A stretch of 37,796 bases of DNA from Parachlorella kessleri (Eukaryota > Chlorophyta > Trebouxiophyceae > Chlorellales > Chlorellaceae): NCBI GenBank assembly GCA_001598975.1, contig BBXU01002369.1, positions 1 through 37,796 of the forward strand, given 5' to 3'. Within the stretch, counting starts at the first letter, position 1. Each line of letters starts with the position of its first letter. Shown in pieces: positions 9,179 through 20,112 of this stretch. A program made the position numbers and the translations under genes. The notes under the pieces are model-generated. The model was not told where the DNA came from. It searched no databases and was given only the letters and a program-made list of their open reading frames with translations.

Positions 9179-11241
9179 ATGTCGCTGATCAGCCCCTTGG
9201 CAGTTCAGCGGGCCCTGACCCCAGCTGCACACAACCAAAGGCGTACGGTCCTTGTGCACTCAAGACGCATCTCAACGCGTTGCAGTGCTTGCAATCGAAC
9301 GGTGAGGATGTGATCGGCTGCTGCGGCGTTCCTACCACCAACCGAAAAGCTAGCTTGGGACATGAACTTGTACGGCACCCTTTGTTGCCTGTAACTGACC
9401 TTTAGATGTACATGCAGGGCACTCGGGAGACTGGGCCTGCTCCAGTGCTACTAGCAGGTTTTGTGGCAGCGCAAGCCTTTTTCCTGCCAGGTCAGTGTTG
9501 ACGTGATGGAAGCCTGCCTAACACTTCTCTAAATGGGATATTGCAGTAAAGTGTTGATCACACAGTACCCATGACCTGCAGGTCCAGTTCTAGCCGCGGA
9601 GTTGCCTACTCAGGCCCTGGAAGCGACCGGAATCGAGGCCAGCTCACAGTTGCAAGGTATGACAACAAGCCCAGGAGAAGTCGTTCCGGCAATCCCAGAC
9701 CATGTGTGTATGCCTGGGCCACCATCTGGAGAACTTCATTGGCAAGCAAGGATGCTTGCAGAGGCTGTACACCCAGCGTATGCTAGGCGTACCACCAGCA
9801 AGGTTGGAAAGGATTTGGTTGCGCAAGGATGCTTTGCAGGAGCCTTGAAGCCCGCATAGACATTATGCCATGCAGGCGAGATTCGCAGTGAGGGGCTGCC
9901 GCCACCAGAGTTGATGCTTGTCGCGGCCGAGACACCCTTGTCAGCAGAGCCTGGTGCCCAGCAGGAAAGCAGCAGCCCAGCTCCTTTGACGGATGCTGCC
10001 CTAAAGACTGCACCTCCACCTGTGGCGGGGGAGCAGCAGCTAACAGTTTCAAAGCAGACCAGTGGTGCTGAAGCATGGGATGCCACGCAGCCCAGCTCAG
10101 CTGTTGAGGAGTTCCAGGTGGCAGACACCGCGTCTGTGGAGGGCATGGATGCCACAGCTGAGGAGAGCGTGGAAGGTGGAGCTGCCGCTGCAGCTCCTCC
10201 CAGCCCGGCAGCCGAGGAGGTTCTTGTGGCAGAGGCGCCTGCACTGCCACTGGCTGCGGATGAGCCAGCTAGAGAGTCCGGCAGGTCAGCCGAGTCCCTT
10301 GCCCCAGCAGCAGAGGAGTTTGCGGTGGCCGAGGCACCTGAGGAGCCAGCCAGTGAAACGGCCTCGCCATCAGAGCCCAGCGCCCCAGCAGCTGAGGAGT
10401 TTGTGGTGGCAGAGGCGGAATCAGCACCGACACCAGCAATTGAGCCTGTGAGTCGTGCAGCACCAGCGGCAGCAGAGCCGCCATCCCTGCTGGCTGATGA
10501 CGGTGTTCCAGGTGCAGGAGAGAAGCCTGTGGCAAACGCACCGCCCCCCGCCGTGCCTGTATCCACCGACGCAGCCAAGACCAGTGCAGAGGACGCGGGG
10601 GAGCCAAGCACCCCCGGTCCTAAACCAGCAGCTGCACCTGCCGACGCGGTGGTGGAGGTTTCAGCAGAAGAGCCTGCTGATAGCAGCAGCAGCAGCAGTG
10701 TCAGCGAGGCCGTGGAAGTTTCAGCAGAGCCTGCTGGCAGCAGCAGTGGCAGCGGTGTCAAGGAGGCGGCCCTGGAGCAGGAGCGGGAGCTGGTGGCGGA
10801 GATTGAGAAGGAGCTGCCCCAGGTGGAGGAGCAGCTGGCAGCGCTGGAGGCGGCTGCTACCGCCGAGCCCACGCAGCAGCTGGCTGCCCTGGAGAAGGAG
10901 CTGCAGGTGCGCAGCCAGTTGCCAGGGAACGAGGCCTGGGGGTTTGTTTCCTGGGCTGGGTTGCTGCTTGAGGCGATGGTTGATGCTTGAGGTGCTCATG
11001 TATAGCATCACTGGGCGTCCAGCGTGTCTTCTGTGGGCGCGACTACACGCCAAGATCAAGATTTTGTATTGCAACCTTGGTCCAGGTGATTGAGGAGGAG
11101 ACGCTGGAGCTGGAGGAGGAGGAGGTGCGCAGCCCCGGGGCGGTGGGCCTGGTGGCGGAGGCCAAGGGCATCCTCAGCCAGCTGGCCACCCTCAAGACGC
11201 TGCTGCGAGACCTCAGTGACAGCTTTCTGTTTGGCAACTGA
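9179..11241 (+). CDS. Novel plastid-targeted, Ala/Pro/Glu-rich membrane and coiled-coil protein (485 aa)
   Basis: Exons 9179-9301, 9418-9490, 9582-9656, 9876-10906 and 11086-11241 give 1458 nt and 485 aa, all phases matching. Residues 1-41 are basic and Ser/Thr-rich with no acidic residue (starting MSLISPLAVQRAL, ending near RCSACNRT), a good chloroplast transit peptide. A hydrophobic segment follows at about 48-64 (PAPVLLAGFVAAQAFFL), a likely single membrane span. The long middle part is acidic and rich in Ala, Pro, Glu and Ser. It has four degenerate copies of a PAAEEFxVAEA motif and two copies of a VEVSAE..Pro..Ser-rich block. The C-terminal 110 residues are a heptad-like coiled coil (LEQERELVAEIEKELPQVEE, then QLAALE). 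No family is recognised. It could be a thylakoid or envelope-anchored scaffold, but that is inference. The long antisense frame at 9736-10872 is a shadow. Confidence 0.8.
9757..9815 (+). repeat. Dispersed repeat, copy 2, in intron 3 of the coiled-coil gene
   Basis: Partner of 50-118 (see that entry). It lies wholly within intron 3 (9657-9875) and ends in GGTTGGAAAGGATTTGG, similar to the satellite units at 1092-1418. Confidence 0.7.
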
Positions 11242-12145
11242 GGCCAAGCTTGCTGGCGCACGTTGGAAGGAAGGGATGGGTTCCCTGGCACATGTGACTG
11301 GAGCCCTGGGCTAGAACAGGTGCAGTGACTCGAGTCCATAAAAGTTTTTATTCAGGGTGGCTGGTCGTGCGAACAGAGGTGACGGTGAACTGGGGTGACA
11401 GGGGCAATGCAGTTATGCTCTGGGGCTTGCCTGAGTTCTGATCCAGTAGTTCTCTCCCCGAACAAGCTAAGGCCACTGGAAGAGCATGGGCAGCTGAACT
11501 GAGACCAACCTTGGCACCTGTGTAGAGACGGAGAACGTGGATGTAGGAACAATACCAAACCCAAAGTTTTGTTGATGGTGGCCAGGCAGTGCAAACCGAG
11601 GAGAGGTAGGGGGGATTTTGTGCTGCCAGCAAAGTAAGCAAGAACTCCTTGGTTATTTGAACCAGCAATGAGATAGATGGTGCAAGCTGCAATTTTTTGT
11701 ATTGCTGTTCAAAGCTGTTCACATTTGCAAGTTTGGTGGGTTGCAATCGTGGAAGAGCCCTGGCACATGCTTCAGTGTCCCTGCCCAGCTCGTTTTGGTG
11801 TTGCGGTCGATTACCAAGCATTTGATTACCAAGCAGTTGCCAAGACTGTCCCACATTTTGCAAACCTTGCGTACTGAATCTTTTGATCTCTGGGTAGTCG
11901 CTTCGAATTCGTCGGTTTGGTTGAACAATTCCACCGGCAGGACTTACTAGTGGGCTGTTTGGCAGGGTCGGGCAGCTTCTTGCTGTGAAAGTTGCAAGCT
12001 GACTCCTTTGCATTGAGGAAGTGATCATCCTTGCTAATTAATGGCATGGACAAGGGAAGCAACAGTAACCAAGGACACTACAGAGGGGAAGTACTGCTAT
12101 CCCTGAGGCATGCTGCGAGATGCTTCTGCTATGCCGGCGGACCAC
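11242..12145. other. Convergent intergenic region, no gene seen
   Basis: The 3' ends of the coiled-coil gene and the phosphatase gene face each other here. The minus-strand frame at 11348-12028 has no recognisable domain. A segment at about 11355-11450 (GTGGCTGGTCGTGCGAACAG and the following CTTGCCTGAGTTCTGA) resembles 31452-31550, a diffuse dispersed repeat. Confidence 0.5.
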
Positions 12146-15100
12146 TCACTCCTGCACTGTCGCAGCAAAGTTGCTGCACAGCAGCACTCCTTGACTGAGG
12201 GCAGTCGCGCCCTCCGCCGCAAAGTTAAGTATTGTGACGCTGCCTTCATCTATTTGGAACCTAGACCCCATGCTGCCTCCCTGTGACTGCTGCTGCTGCT
12301 CTGTGCTGCCAGCAGGCATAGCGCCTGGCTGGGAACCAACTAAGCACATTTGAAGCACCACTTGGATGGCAGCAGCATCTGCCACCGCTACCACCGCCCG
12401 CACACGGCCGGGCGTCCCTAGGGAGGCCTCCAGAGCTGTCTTGATGTCCAGAGCCTGCGCCTGCACCCAGATCTGGCTTGCCGTGTTACTCGGTACAAGG
12501 CGCACGGAAGCACACGCAGCTGATCTGCAAGCACAGTATTCAGCTCCAGCAGAGCTCAGCCACAGCTGACGCAACATCTCACAAGCTGCTCACTTGAAGC
12601 ATCGGCCTCCTCACAGGTTGCTGGATGGCAAGCCACCTGGGTGCCATGGGTGCAAACCACACTACTTGCCTCAGGGCTGCCGATGGCCATCAGGGGCGCG
12701 GCCCTGACCCCGTACTCTGCCAGGAGGTCCAGGGCAGCGCGCACCCGCCGGCCGCCAGAGGGGCGGCACACCAGGATCAGCCGGTTGATGGCTGGGCGGC
12801 CGGACTTCTCCGGAAGCAGCGGGATCTCGGAGAGCTGTGCCATGGGGGGTGTTCGGGGAGTGGTGTGTTTGTGGCCATGAGTTAGGCGGCCTGGGGGTGC
12901 TGACAGGGAATGCGGAGTGATTAGGGGAGGAAGGCAAGGTGGTTGAGTCCAGCCCAGAGTGGCACGGAGGCTTTGAGGGCTGCCTCCCAGCCCAAATGCA
13001 AGCAGACATGGTAGTACGCTTGCAAACGTAAGGACAGTGCAGGGCCCAAAAGAAAATTCCTTCGTCACTGAAGGCAGGAAATAGATGCACTTGCATACCT
13101 GGTTCAGGCGCTCCACCGTCACCCTGGGAGGACTACCCTGTTGGCCAGGCTGGAAGTCCAGCACTGTGAAGCCTGCATTTGTCTGCATGCAAATACAGGT
13201 CCGCCGGTAAAGCCAGGAATGTCGACGCTCCACCAAATGCCTCGCTCTCGGAGGTATTAGCTAGTCCAGTTATGGTAGCATTGGAAGACAGAGAGCAGCA
13301 CATCGGCCGCTTCGTCACAGTTGTGGGGGGAGCACACATCCACGCGCCTCTGGCAGGCCTGCCCCTTGTTGATTGCACCACACAGGAGCCTGTTCCTCTC
13401 ACAAAGCTCCATGCGCTAGATAGAAGCCGGCAGCAAACCCCAGCGCTGCAGCTGCACACCCTCCCCTGCACATGCTTGGGTTGGGTGCACCCCAGCCAGC
13501 CCAGCTGCTTGCCTGCGTGAAGCGGCGGAAGTGCGCCGGCGACAGGCCCAGCGCGGTGCATATCAGCGCCTGGTTGACGGCATTGTGGCCCACCACCAGG
13601 CCCTGCCTGCCCAGGTGCTCGCTGCGCAGCACCGCCTGCCAGGCCAGGGAGGCGCGGTACCACAGCTCCCTGCACCGCACCAGCAGCACTGGCCGCGCCT
13701 TGTTAGCGCAGGGCACGCCAGTGCTCGTCTGTTTAGGTGGCTCCACGCTGCGCCTGAGTCCCCTGCTCCAGGACTTGCACTGCACAATCATGGCTGGCTC
13801 CCGTCTCTGTCCCTGCCCCCTGCACTAGGTTCTGAAAACTACTCCCCAAAGCTGCAATGTGCAAAAGCAACCCGTACCAGCTGTGCACACTTACAACCTC
13901 TGGACATTGCCAAAACAAAAGGTCTACTAGGAGAGGGAGGCTGTGCCACCCACGCAAGCATCCATGGGTCGCTGGTGGCAGTGCCTGCAAGCTTACCTGA
14001 TGGGGGCATGCCCATCCAGCTCGAAGTTCTCAGGGTCGTTCTGCCAGCGCCGGTACTCATCGCTTCGCTGAAACTTGGCCTCCACTTTCTCCAGACCCTG
14101 CAGCCCAGCAAGGATAAACGCCCACATTCGTGGCCGCCTTGTTTGTCTCAGTCTGTGCTCCCTCTCCTTACTGCTGTGCTTCGCTATTGCATGTGCAACC
14201 TTGAGCCACTTTTAGCAGGCGGGCCTGTGCGCTCATTGACCAGCTGACAAAAGCACCAAGGGACCAGGAAGCTATGAGCTCATGCGCAGGTGTTGTGCTG
14301 ACCTGGAATGAGTAGAGGTCCACCTCGCGTAGCTGCGGGACCACCACCCGCGGCCCGTCCCTGCCCCGCCACACTGCGTCAGCAGTCTCGACCGCCCGCA
14401 CAAGCGGGCTCTGAAAGAGCACCTCAAACTGCAGGCCTTGCAGCTGCGATCAAGGAGAATGAATGTCAGACGTCAGAGGGGCAAACACCTGAAAGGTTCC
14501 GTTATCGGCGCCAGGCACAGGTGCTTGGGCATGGCCCTGACACACCTAGGGCATGAGACTTCGGACAGTGGTCTTTGTGTTTGTCACCAGCATGAGTAGG
14601 CCCATACAAAAAATTTACTACTGAGTGCGACTCATAATACAGCTCAAGCAAGTTGGCAAAGGCAAGCAGGCTGGGCATGGTTTCCGGTGGAGCACTGGTG
14701 TATGGTTGTTTCCAGCCACATTGCTCCTACAGCATTTTGGCACTTACCAACCTACCGGCCGCTGCCGCCTGCTTGAGGCCCTGGTCTGTCAGCACTGCGA
14801 AGTCGGACGAGCCCTGGATGCGGTTCCTGGCGTTCCAGGTGCTCTGGCCATGCCGCACTAGCACTACGCGCTTGGCACTATCAAGCTGCGGCAGCGGCAG
14901 CGGTGGTGCGTCACGGCGGTCGCCCAGGGGGCTGAAGGCGTCTTGTCCCTGCCAGGACCAGCCCGTCACGCGGTCCAGGGGCAGCTTAATTTGGGGCTGT
15001 TCCCGCTGGGAGGCCGCCGCGAGCAGCTGGGGGCTACGGTGCGCGGCAGCGTGCTGGAAGACAGGGTGCCGTGCAGCGGGGGCATGTGGTGTCGATCTTG

Positions 15101-15212
15101 GGAACAGTGCTGGAGTGTAATTGCAGTGATCAGCACCACCAGGCTGAGAAGGACTGCTTCTGTATGCATTTGCACTGCTGGTGTGTCGGGCAAAAGCGAC
15201 CGAGTGCGGCAT
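12146..15212 (-). CDS. 2-carboxy-D-arabinitol-1-phosphatase-like histidine phosphatase, chloroplast (510 aa)
   Basis: Exons (minus order) 15212-14748, 14443-14303, 14097-13997, 13669-13513, 13182-13099, 12834-12670 and 12565-12146 sum to 1533 nt, 510 aa. The ATG follows an in-frame TGA. Residues 1 to about 100 resemble a transit peptide. The catalytic RHG motif is at 120-122 (KRVVLVRHGQSTWNARNRIQ), followed by SPLVRAVETA, LREVDLYSFQ and the second catalytic His, about 264, in LVVGHNAVNQAL. This motif set and the long C-terminal extension match plant chloroplast CA1P phosphatase-like proteins, whose substrates are Rubisco-inhibiting sugar phosphates such as CA1P; the exact substrate here is inferred. 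The C-terminal half (LILVCRPSGGRR onward) looks like a second phosphatase fold that has lost its RHG. Introns 4 (CAG/GCAAGC) and 6 (GAG/GCAAGT) use GC donors; phase and family alignment both require them. Confidence 0.9.
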
Positions 15213-15455
15213 GCTTCAGCCTGACTACACAAGCATATAATGCATCAAACAACAAGGCCCCAATGCCCTACTGATCAACTGTTGCCAGCAAGTGTCTGGC
15301 AAGTGCTACGAGATCTGCCAACGAGGCAGGCCTAGCACGACCTCCCGCCCAGATGTTCGAGTTTGCTTGCAATTGCCGTCCAACAGCTCAGCCGACCGAG
15401 CAGGAAACCTACGAAATCACCAGTCGAGTGCTTCCTGCTTCGCCCAGCCTCAGCC
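15213..15455. promoter_or_regulatory. Short bidirectional promoter region
   Basis: Only 243 bp separate the divergent start codons of the phosphatase (minus) and the beta-propeller protein (plus). Both promoters and 5' leaders must share this stretch. An AT-richer patch, CATATAATGCATC, lies near 15234-15246. I see no certain TATA box. Confidence 0.55.
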
Positions 15456-18400
15456 ATGACGCCGTCAAGAGGCAAGCAGGCGACCTCAGGGGGTCGATCG
15501 AGGGGGACTGTATACCTCGCAGTGTCTTTTGCGGCCCTATCCTGCGGCCTCCTCACTACTTTGGGGTCGTGGAACTTGTCGTATACGGACACGCAGCTGG
15601 TCACATCAGCAGGTACGTCATCACATAACAACCAGGGGCACTGGGCCTCGTCCTAGCCGAGCAGGCGTTGGGGTGTTGGCTATTCCAAGATAGGGGTGCG
15701 AGGAACTCGGCCTTGCGGATCACCACGACCGGTAGAAAGAAGGTGCCTGAGAAGCTGGCTCAGAATGTGGCTGAACCTTGATGGCACTGTTGCAGGAGAA
15801 CCTCCTCGTTTTCAATTCCCCGAGAGTACCCTATTTGATATATCGTCAGCGGGGGCACCTCAGTGCAGGAACCCCACAGCGCTGGCAGCCCACACCCTGC
15901 AGTATGCGCTGCGGCTGTGCCTGGCTCGGCCCTCCTGCTTCTCAGTCAAGTGGGAGGAGCGGAGCAGGACAGCCCACCTGTGCGGGGACCAGCCAACGCA
16001 GCAGCAACAACAACAGCAGCAGCCATACCGGTCAGTCGGGGTGCTCTCAATGCGGCGCAGCCTGATGCAGAGCACGGTCTTCTCTGCGCTGCGGAAGAGC
16101 CTGCAGCCTGGGTTTGACGCCGGGGAGCAGCCGTGCCCTGAAGGCCACCTAGCCCTGCCTGGAGTCCAGGACTCCCATGGCAACCCCGTGTGCGGGGTGT
16201 GCACCATGAAGCGGTGCAGGTGCGGAAGCGGCGGGAGCGCCTGCGCGCTGCCTGCCTTGCCGGGGACCGCGGAGTCATGGCTTGAGTTGAGCTGCTCTAC
16301 TCTCCGGGCAACCTTGCTTCAGGGACCTCTGAGGTTTGTAGGGCACGAAGGCCTATGCCTGCGGTGCTTCCTACTGGAAAGTGGGCCTGCCTGACATAGT
16401 GCCTGCTAGGGAGGTCCAGCCAGTAAGCTGGGCAGCTTGCTGGGAGGTCGAGCAGCTCCCTGCCTCCCCGGGTCACAGCCTCCTTTGCAACGCCCCCTCC
16501 CGCATGCCTCTTTTCCTCCTCCTGCAGCGTGCTCCCGGGGGCCCAGCCAGTGAAGGGCTTCCCCGAGGCGGTGGAGGGGGAGGAGGACCGCTTCCACAAC
16601 GACAAGTACCACTTCCGGGGCATCAACCCCACCATGGTGGCCCACATTGGGCAGAGCTATGTGGTGGTCCGCAGCGCCAACTACACGCTGTGCCCCTCCT
16701 ATGTGTGGACAGGCGAGGGCAAGCCCAGCTGGGACGTGATGGAGGGGCGGGTGCCGCTTAGCGCATATGGTTACAGCAGCGAGGTGGGTGCCAAGTGGGG
16801 CGGACATCCGGGGGACCCCTTGCGTGCTTGTTCAGTGCTGTACCCGTAGTTGTTTCGCCAGCCCAACCAGGGGCCAGGCAGGCTCACTCGCAGGGTAGAG
16901 GGCAGTGAGTTGAAGCAGCCCAGACGGTCCTTGTGCGCTGCCTCCTTACCTATCATTTGGACTGCATTGCTACACAGCACGGAGAGCAAGCCTGCAGTGC
17001 CCCACATGCTGTCACAGGCAGCCCTTGGTGACACCAAGTTGGTGTGTCCACCAGCCCTGGCACTCAGCACTGTGACGCCGACGCGGAGCCCCCCCCTGCA
17101 GGTGCTGGTGTGCCCGGCAGACTGGAGCATGAGGCCCCGGCAGTGCCGCAACGTGCCCATAGACACCAGCAAGATCCAGAGGCACTCCCACTTCTACGCC
17201 CTGTCCAAGGAGTACCGCGGGCTGGAGGACGCCCGCGCATTCTCCTGGAGGGGCAGGGTGTACTTGGTGGGCACGCTGAACGAGGAGGACGCGCAGGGCA
17301 TGTGAGTGGGCAGGCCCGAGGCCCCTCTGACAGGCAGGTCTAGTTTCTGTTTTTTAGTGGATACTAGGAGTTGTGGCAGGCGTGCTGGGGGGCAGAGTCT
17401 GGCGAGACGCGGCGGCAGGACTTCTCACTGTGGTTTCCCAAAGGGGCCGGCAGAGGGGTGGCGTTTTGTTGGAGGCTCAGGCAGTGTAGCTTACTGGCCG
17501 CTGCTGAGGCATGCAGCTGGGGAGCAACTGTGCCTTGACTGGTGGGGAGCAAGGGCGGTGGCCCCCCCTTCCTAAGCCCCCAACTAGAGCAACACAACAT
17601 TGCCCCTCAGAGACACCACACCTGGCCCTTGCGGCCTAGACCACCATGTTGGTTCTCACCTCCTGCTGCTCCCCCGCTGGCTGGCTGCAGCAAGAACAAC
17701 CAGGTGGCCCTGGTGCGGCTGCGCAAGGACTTCTCGGGCATTGATCAGGGCCGGTTCCTGGAGTGGGGCGGCATGGAGGGGCCCCAGAAGAACTACATGC
17801 CCTTAGTCCTCAACGACACGCTTTACCTGGTCATCCAGACCTTCCCCCTGATTGTGGGTGAGGTGGACCCGGGGAGCCTGAGGGTGCGCATCGTGCAGCG
17901 AGACAACGAGACCGACAACCCGTTCTTCCTAGGGGCGGTGAGTGCTACAGCAGCTGAGCGCGGGGTGAGTGGGTGTGTGAGAGGGGGGGGGGGGGCGCCT
18001 GCCGGTGTGTGCTGAGCCCCCTGGCAAAGAGACTTGCTCAGGTCTGCATGGTGCCATTCTGCAGGCCAACCAGGCACTCGACATATGAGGAGCGCTCTGC
18101 TGGACGTGTTTTATTTTGCTGGGCTCTGTGGCCGGGCTGTCAGGGACAGAGCAGCTTGTGTCCGCCACATGGCGGCACACCAGCATACCGGGGGCAGGTG
18201 GTTCTCTGTCCAAGCAGCAGGGTGGGCGGGTGTGTGTGTGCAGGTGGTGACCAAGGGGCGGCACCTGAGCGGCGGCAGCCCCTTCATGTGGCTTGAGAAG
18301 AACCGGTACCTGACCATCACCCACCACTCCTACTTTGGCGCCAAGGGCCGGGTCTACGTGCACCACTTCACCATCGTGTCGGTCAGCAGGGACCCAGCGG

Positions 18401-18969
18401 GGCGGCGGCGCTTTTCGGTGGACTGGGTCTCGGACGCCTTCAGGTGTGCCTTGAGCCGGCCCAGTGCCTCACAGCAACCAGTGGGGCGGTGGCCATGTTG
18501 TGGAGACAGTTTACCACCCTTGGGAAAGGGGGTGAAGGCGCCGCCTTTCCTCACCCAGTGCCATGCTTTCCGGTGCATGCATGGGTGCTGCTTGCTCTTC
18601 TGTGTGGTATGGCATCCTGCATGGCCACTTTCCGTGAGTGACCCACCAACAGACCAGTGTACCTTGTCCCCCACCAGGCAGGCTGACATGGCCTTACACT
18701 TCTGGCCGCGTTTCAAGCTGCCAGACCCTTGCACCCCCTACCCCTCCTGCAGGCTGCCTGAGGAGCCCAAGACCCGCTTTGGGGTGCAGTTTGTGACCGG
18801 CATACTCCGCAAGAAGGGCAGCCTGTACATCTCCTACGGCGTGGGCGACTGCTTCTCTGCCCTGGCACGCATAGACAACATCGATGTCAAGCTGCGGCAG
18901 TGGGAGGAGTTTGGCATAGGCAGCCAGCACTGGGAGCGGCGCAGCAGCCCAGGGAACGAGCACCGGTAA
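15456..18969 (+). CDS. Type II membrane protein with GH130/GT108-like five-bladed propeller (566 aa)
   Basis: Exons 15456-15612, 15796-16219, 16528-16783, 17102-17301, 17691-17937, 18244-18443 and 18753-18969 give 1701 nt and 566 aa, all GT-AG and in phase. A short basic N-terminus is followed by a span at about 18-37 (TVYLAVSFAALSCGLLTTLG) and then an N-glycosylation site (NLS, 40-42): the layout of a type II Golgi or ER enzyme. A Cys-containing stem with an interrupted Gln run (about residue 130) precedes the catalytic-type domain. That domain shows GINPTMV, GLEDARAF (319-326; compare GxEDPR of GH130), a GGSPFMWLEKNRYLTITHHS loop, and FGVQFVTG with YISYGVGDC. These fit the five-bladed beta-propeller of GH130 mannoside phosphorylases and GT108 mannosyltransferases. 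A role in mannose-containing glycan synthesis is inferred; donor and acceptor are unknown. Confidence 0.82.
17983..17995 (+). repeat. G13 homopolymer in an intron
   Basis: Thirteen consecutive G residues lie 45 bp into intron 5 of the propeller gene. Such runs are prone to length error and may form G-quadruplex structure; length should be taken as approximate. Confidence 0.8.
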
Positions 18970-20112
18970 CGCCCGCCCCTGGGGTTTGCCAGGCCAGTGT
19001 AGTTTGGTTGGTAGTAGGGCTTTCCGTACTGCTGCCCCTCACACTTGGTGGGTGGTGGTTGGTAAGCTAGCTGGCGAGGCAGCAGGTGCCAGCCTAGGCC
19101 CGGTTGCGGCTGCGCAGAGTTGCTATTTGAGCTGTTGTGGGGAGCCATGTGCAGGCAGCCCTGGCTGCTGCAAATAATGTCTGCGCCCCCCAGCTGTTTG
19201 CTGCAGTACTTGCATGACTTGTGTGTGAATTTAACACTGACCAGTTTGATTCCTCCCACTGCTGCCCACCGCTCCCTTCTCTCATGCTATGAAGTAGTAC
19301 TTGTCGTCTATTCTTTGGGTCCTTCCTAGGTGCCCCTTTATCATGCTCATGCTGGACTGCATTGGCTGCTGTGTGGACGCAGCTCCCGGCCTGTATGCAC
19401 GTACGTTGTTGCTTTGCTTGCTAAACCTCTTTCCCCAAGCACTTTCACCGTCCTGTACACAGCGTGCCCGGCCCCCCACCATACTGCTGTGAGCACTCCT
19501 TGGTATGTACATATGCCAAAGAAGCTCCTGGCAGTGAATGCCTTCAAGGTGACGAACGCATGAGTTTGCACTACGTCATTAGTGATAGGGAAATAGACAG
19601 GTTATTGAAAGGCCTGCATCAGACAATGTGCATACCTGGTACTGGTCCAACCAATGCCAGCGCTTAAAAGCTTAAACTCAGGCAAGCCCAGAGCACGCGT
19701 TGCGTCCATAACTGTCAGTAGACACGGCTATCTATCCCCTCCTTGACTACCTACCGCCGTTCCAGAGTCATACAGGGCAGCATGTCAGATGCGAGATGAG
19801 TTTGGCAGCAGACCCAGACTTAACAGGAATGCAGAGCCAACTTAGGTAGTCACTCAGTAGCAGCCTACCCATGCCTGCATCTCGTGCAGCACACGTCTCC
19901 CCTGTCCACCCATGCAAAATGTTTGGCTGCTTGTCGGAGAAAGCTCAGTGAAGGCTACTTGGTATTGGAAATGTCCTGAGGCCCAGCACACCCCTGGCAA
20001 CCATGACAGAAGGTATCAGTGCCGCACAGCATGCACTGCAGGGCACTTGCAGCATGAGCATAGCCAGGACAAGCACTGAGCACTTCAGTGAGTTTGCAGC
20101 TATGGCGAGTGC
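18970..20112. other. Convergent intergenic region, no gene seen
   Basis: This is 1.1 kb between two gene 3' ends. All frames are short and without recognisable domains. No RNA gene, repeat array or transposon end was found. It presumably holds both 3' UTRs. Confidence 0.5.

Noticed and set aside
9736..10872. 378-codon minus-strand open frame rich in Ala and Ser
   Set aside because: This is the shadow of the Ala/Pro/Glu-rich exon of the coiled-coil gene; low-complexity GC-rich codons keep the opposite strand open.
11348..12028. 226-codon minus-strand open frame downstream of the phosphatase
   Set aside because: No recognisable domain, no phase-compatible link to the phosphatase (which already has a stop at 12146), and it overlaps a dispersed repeat.
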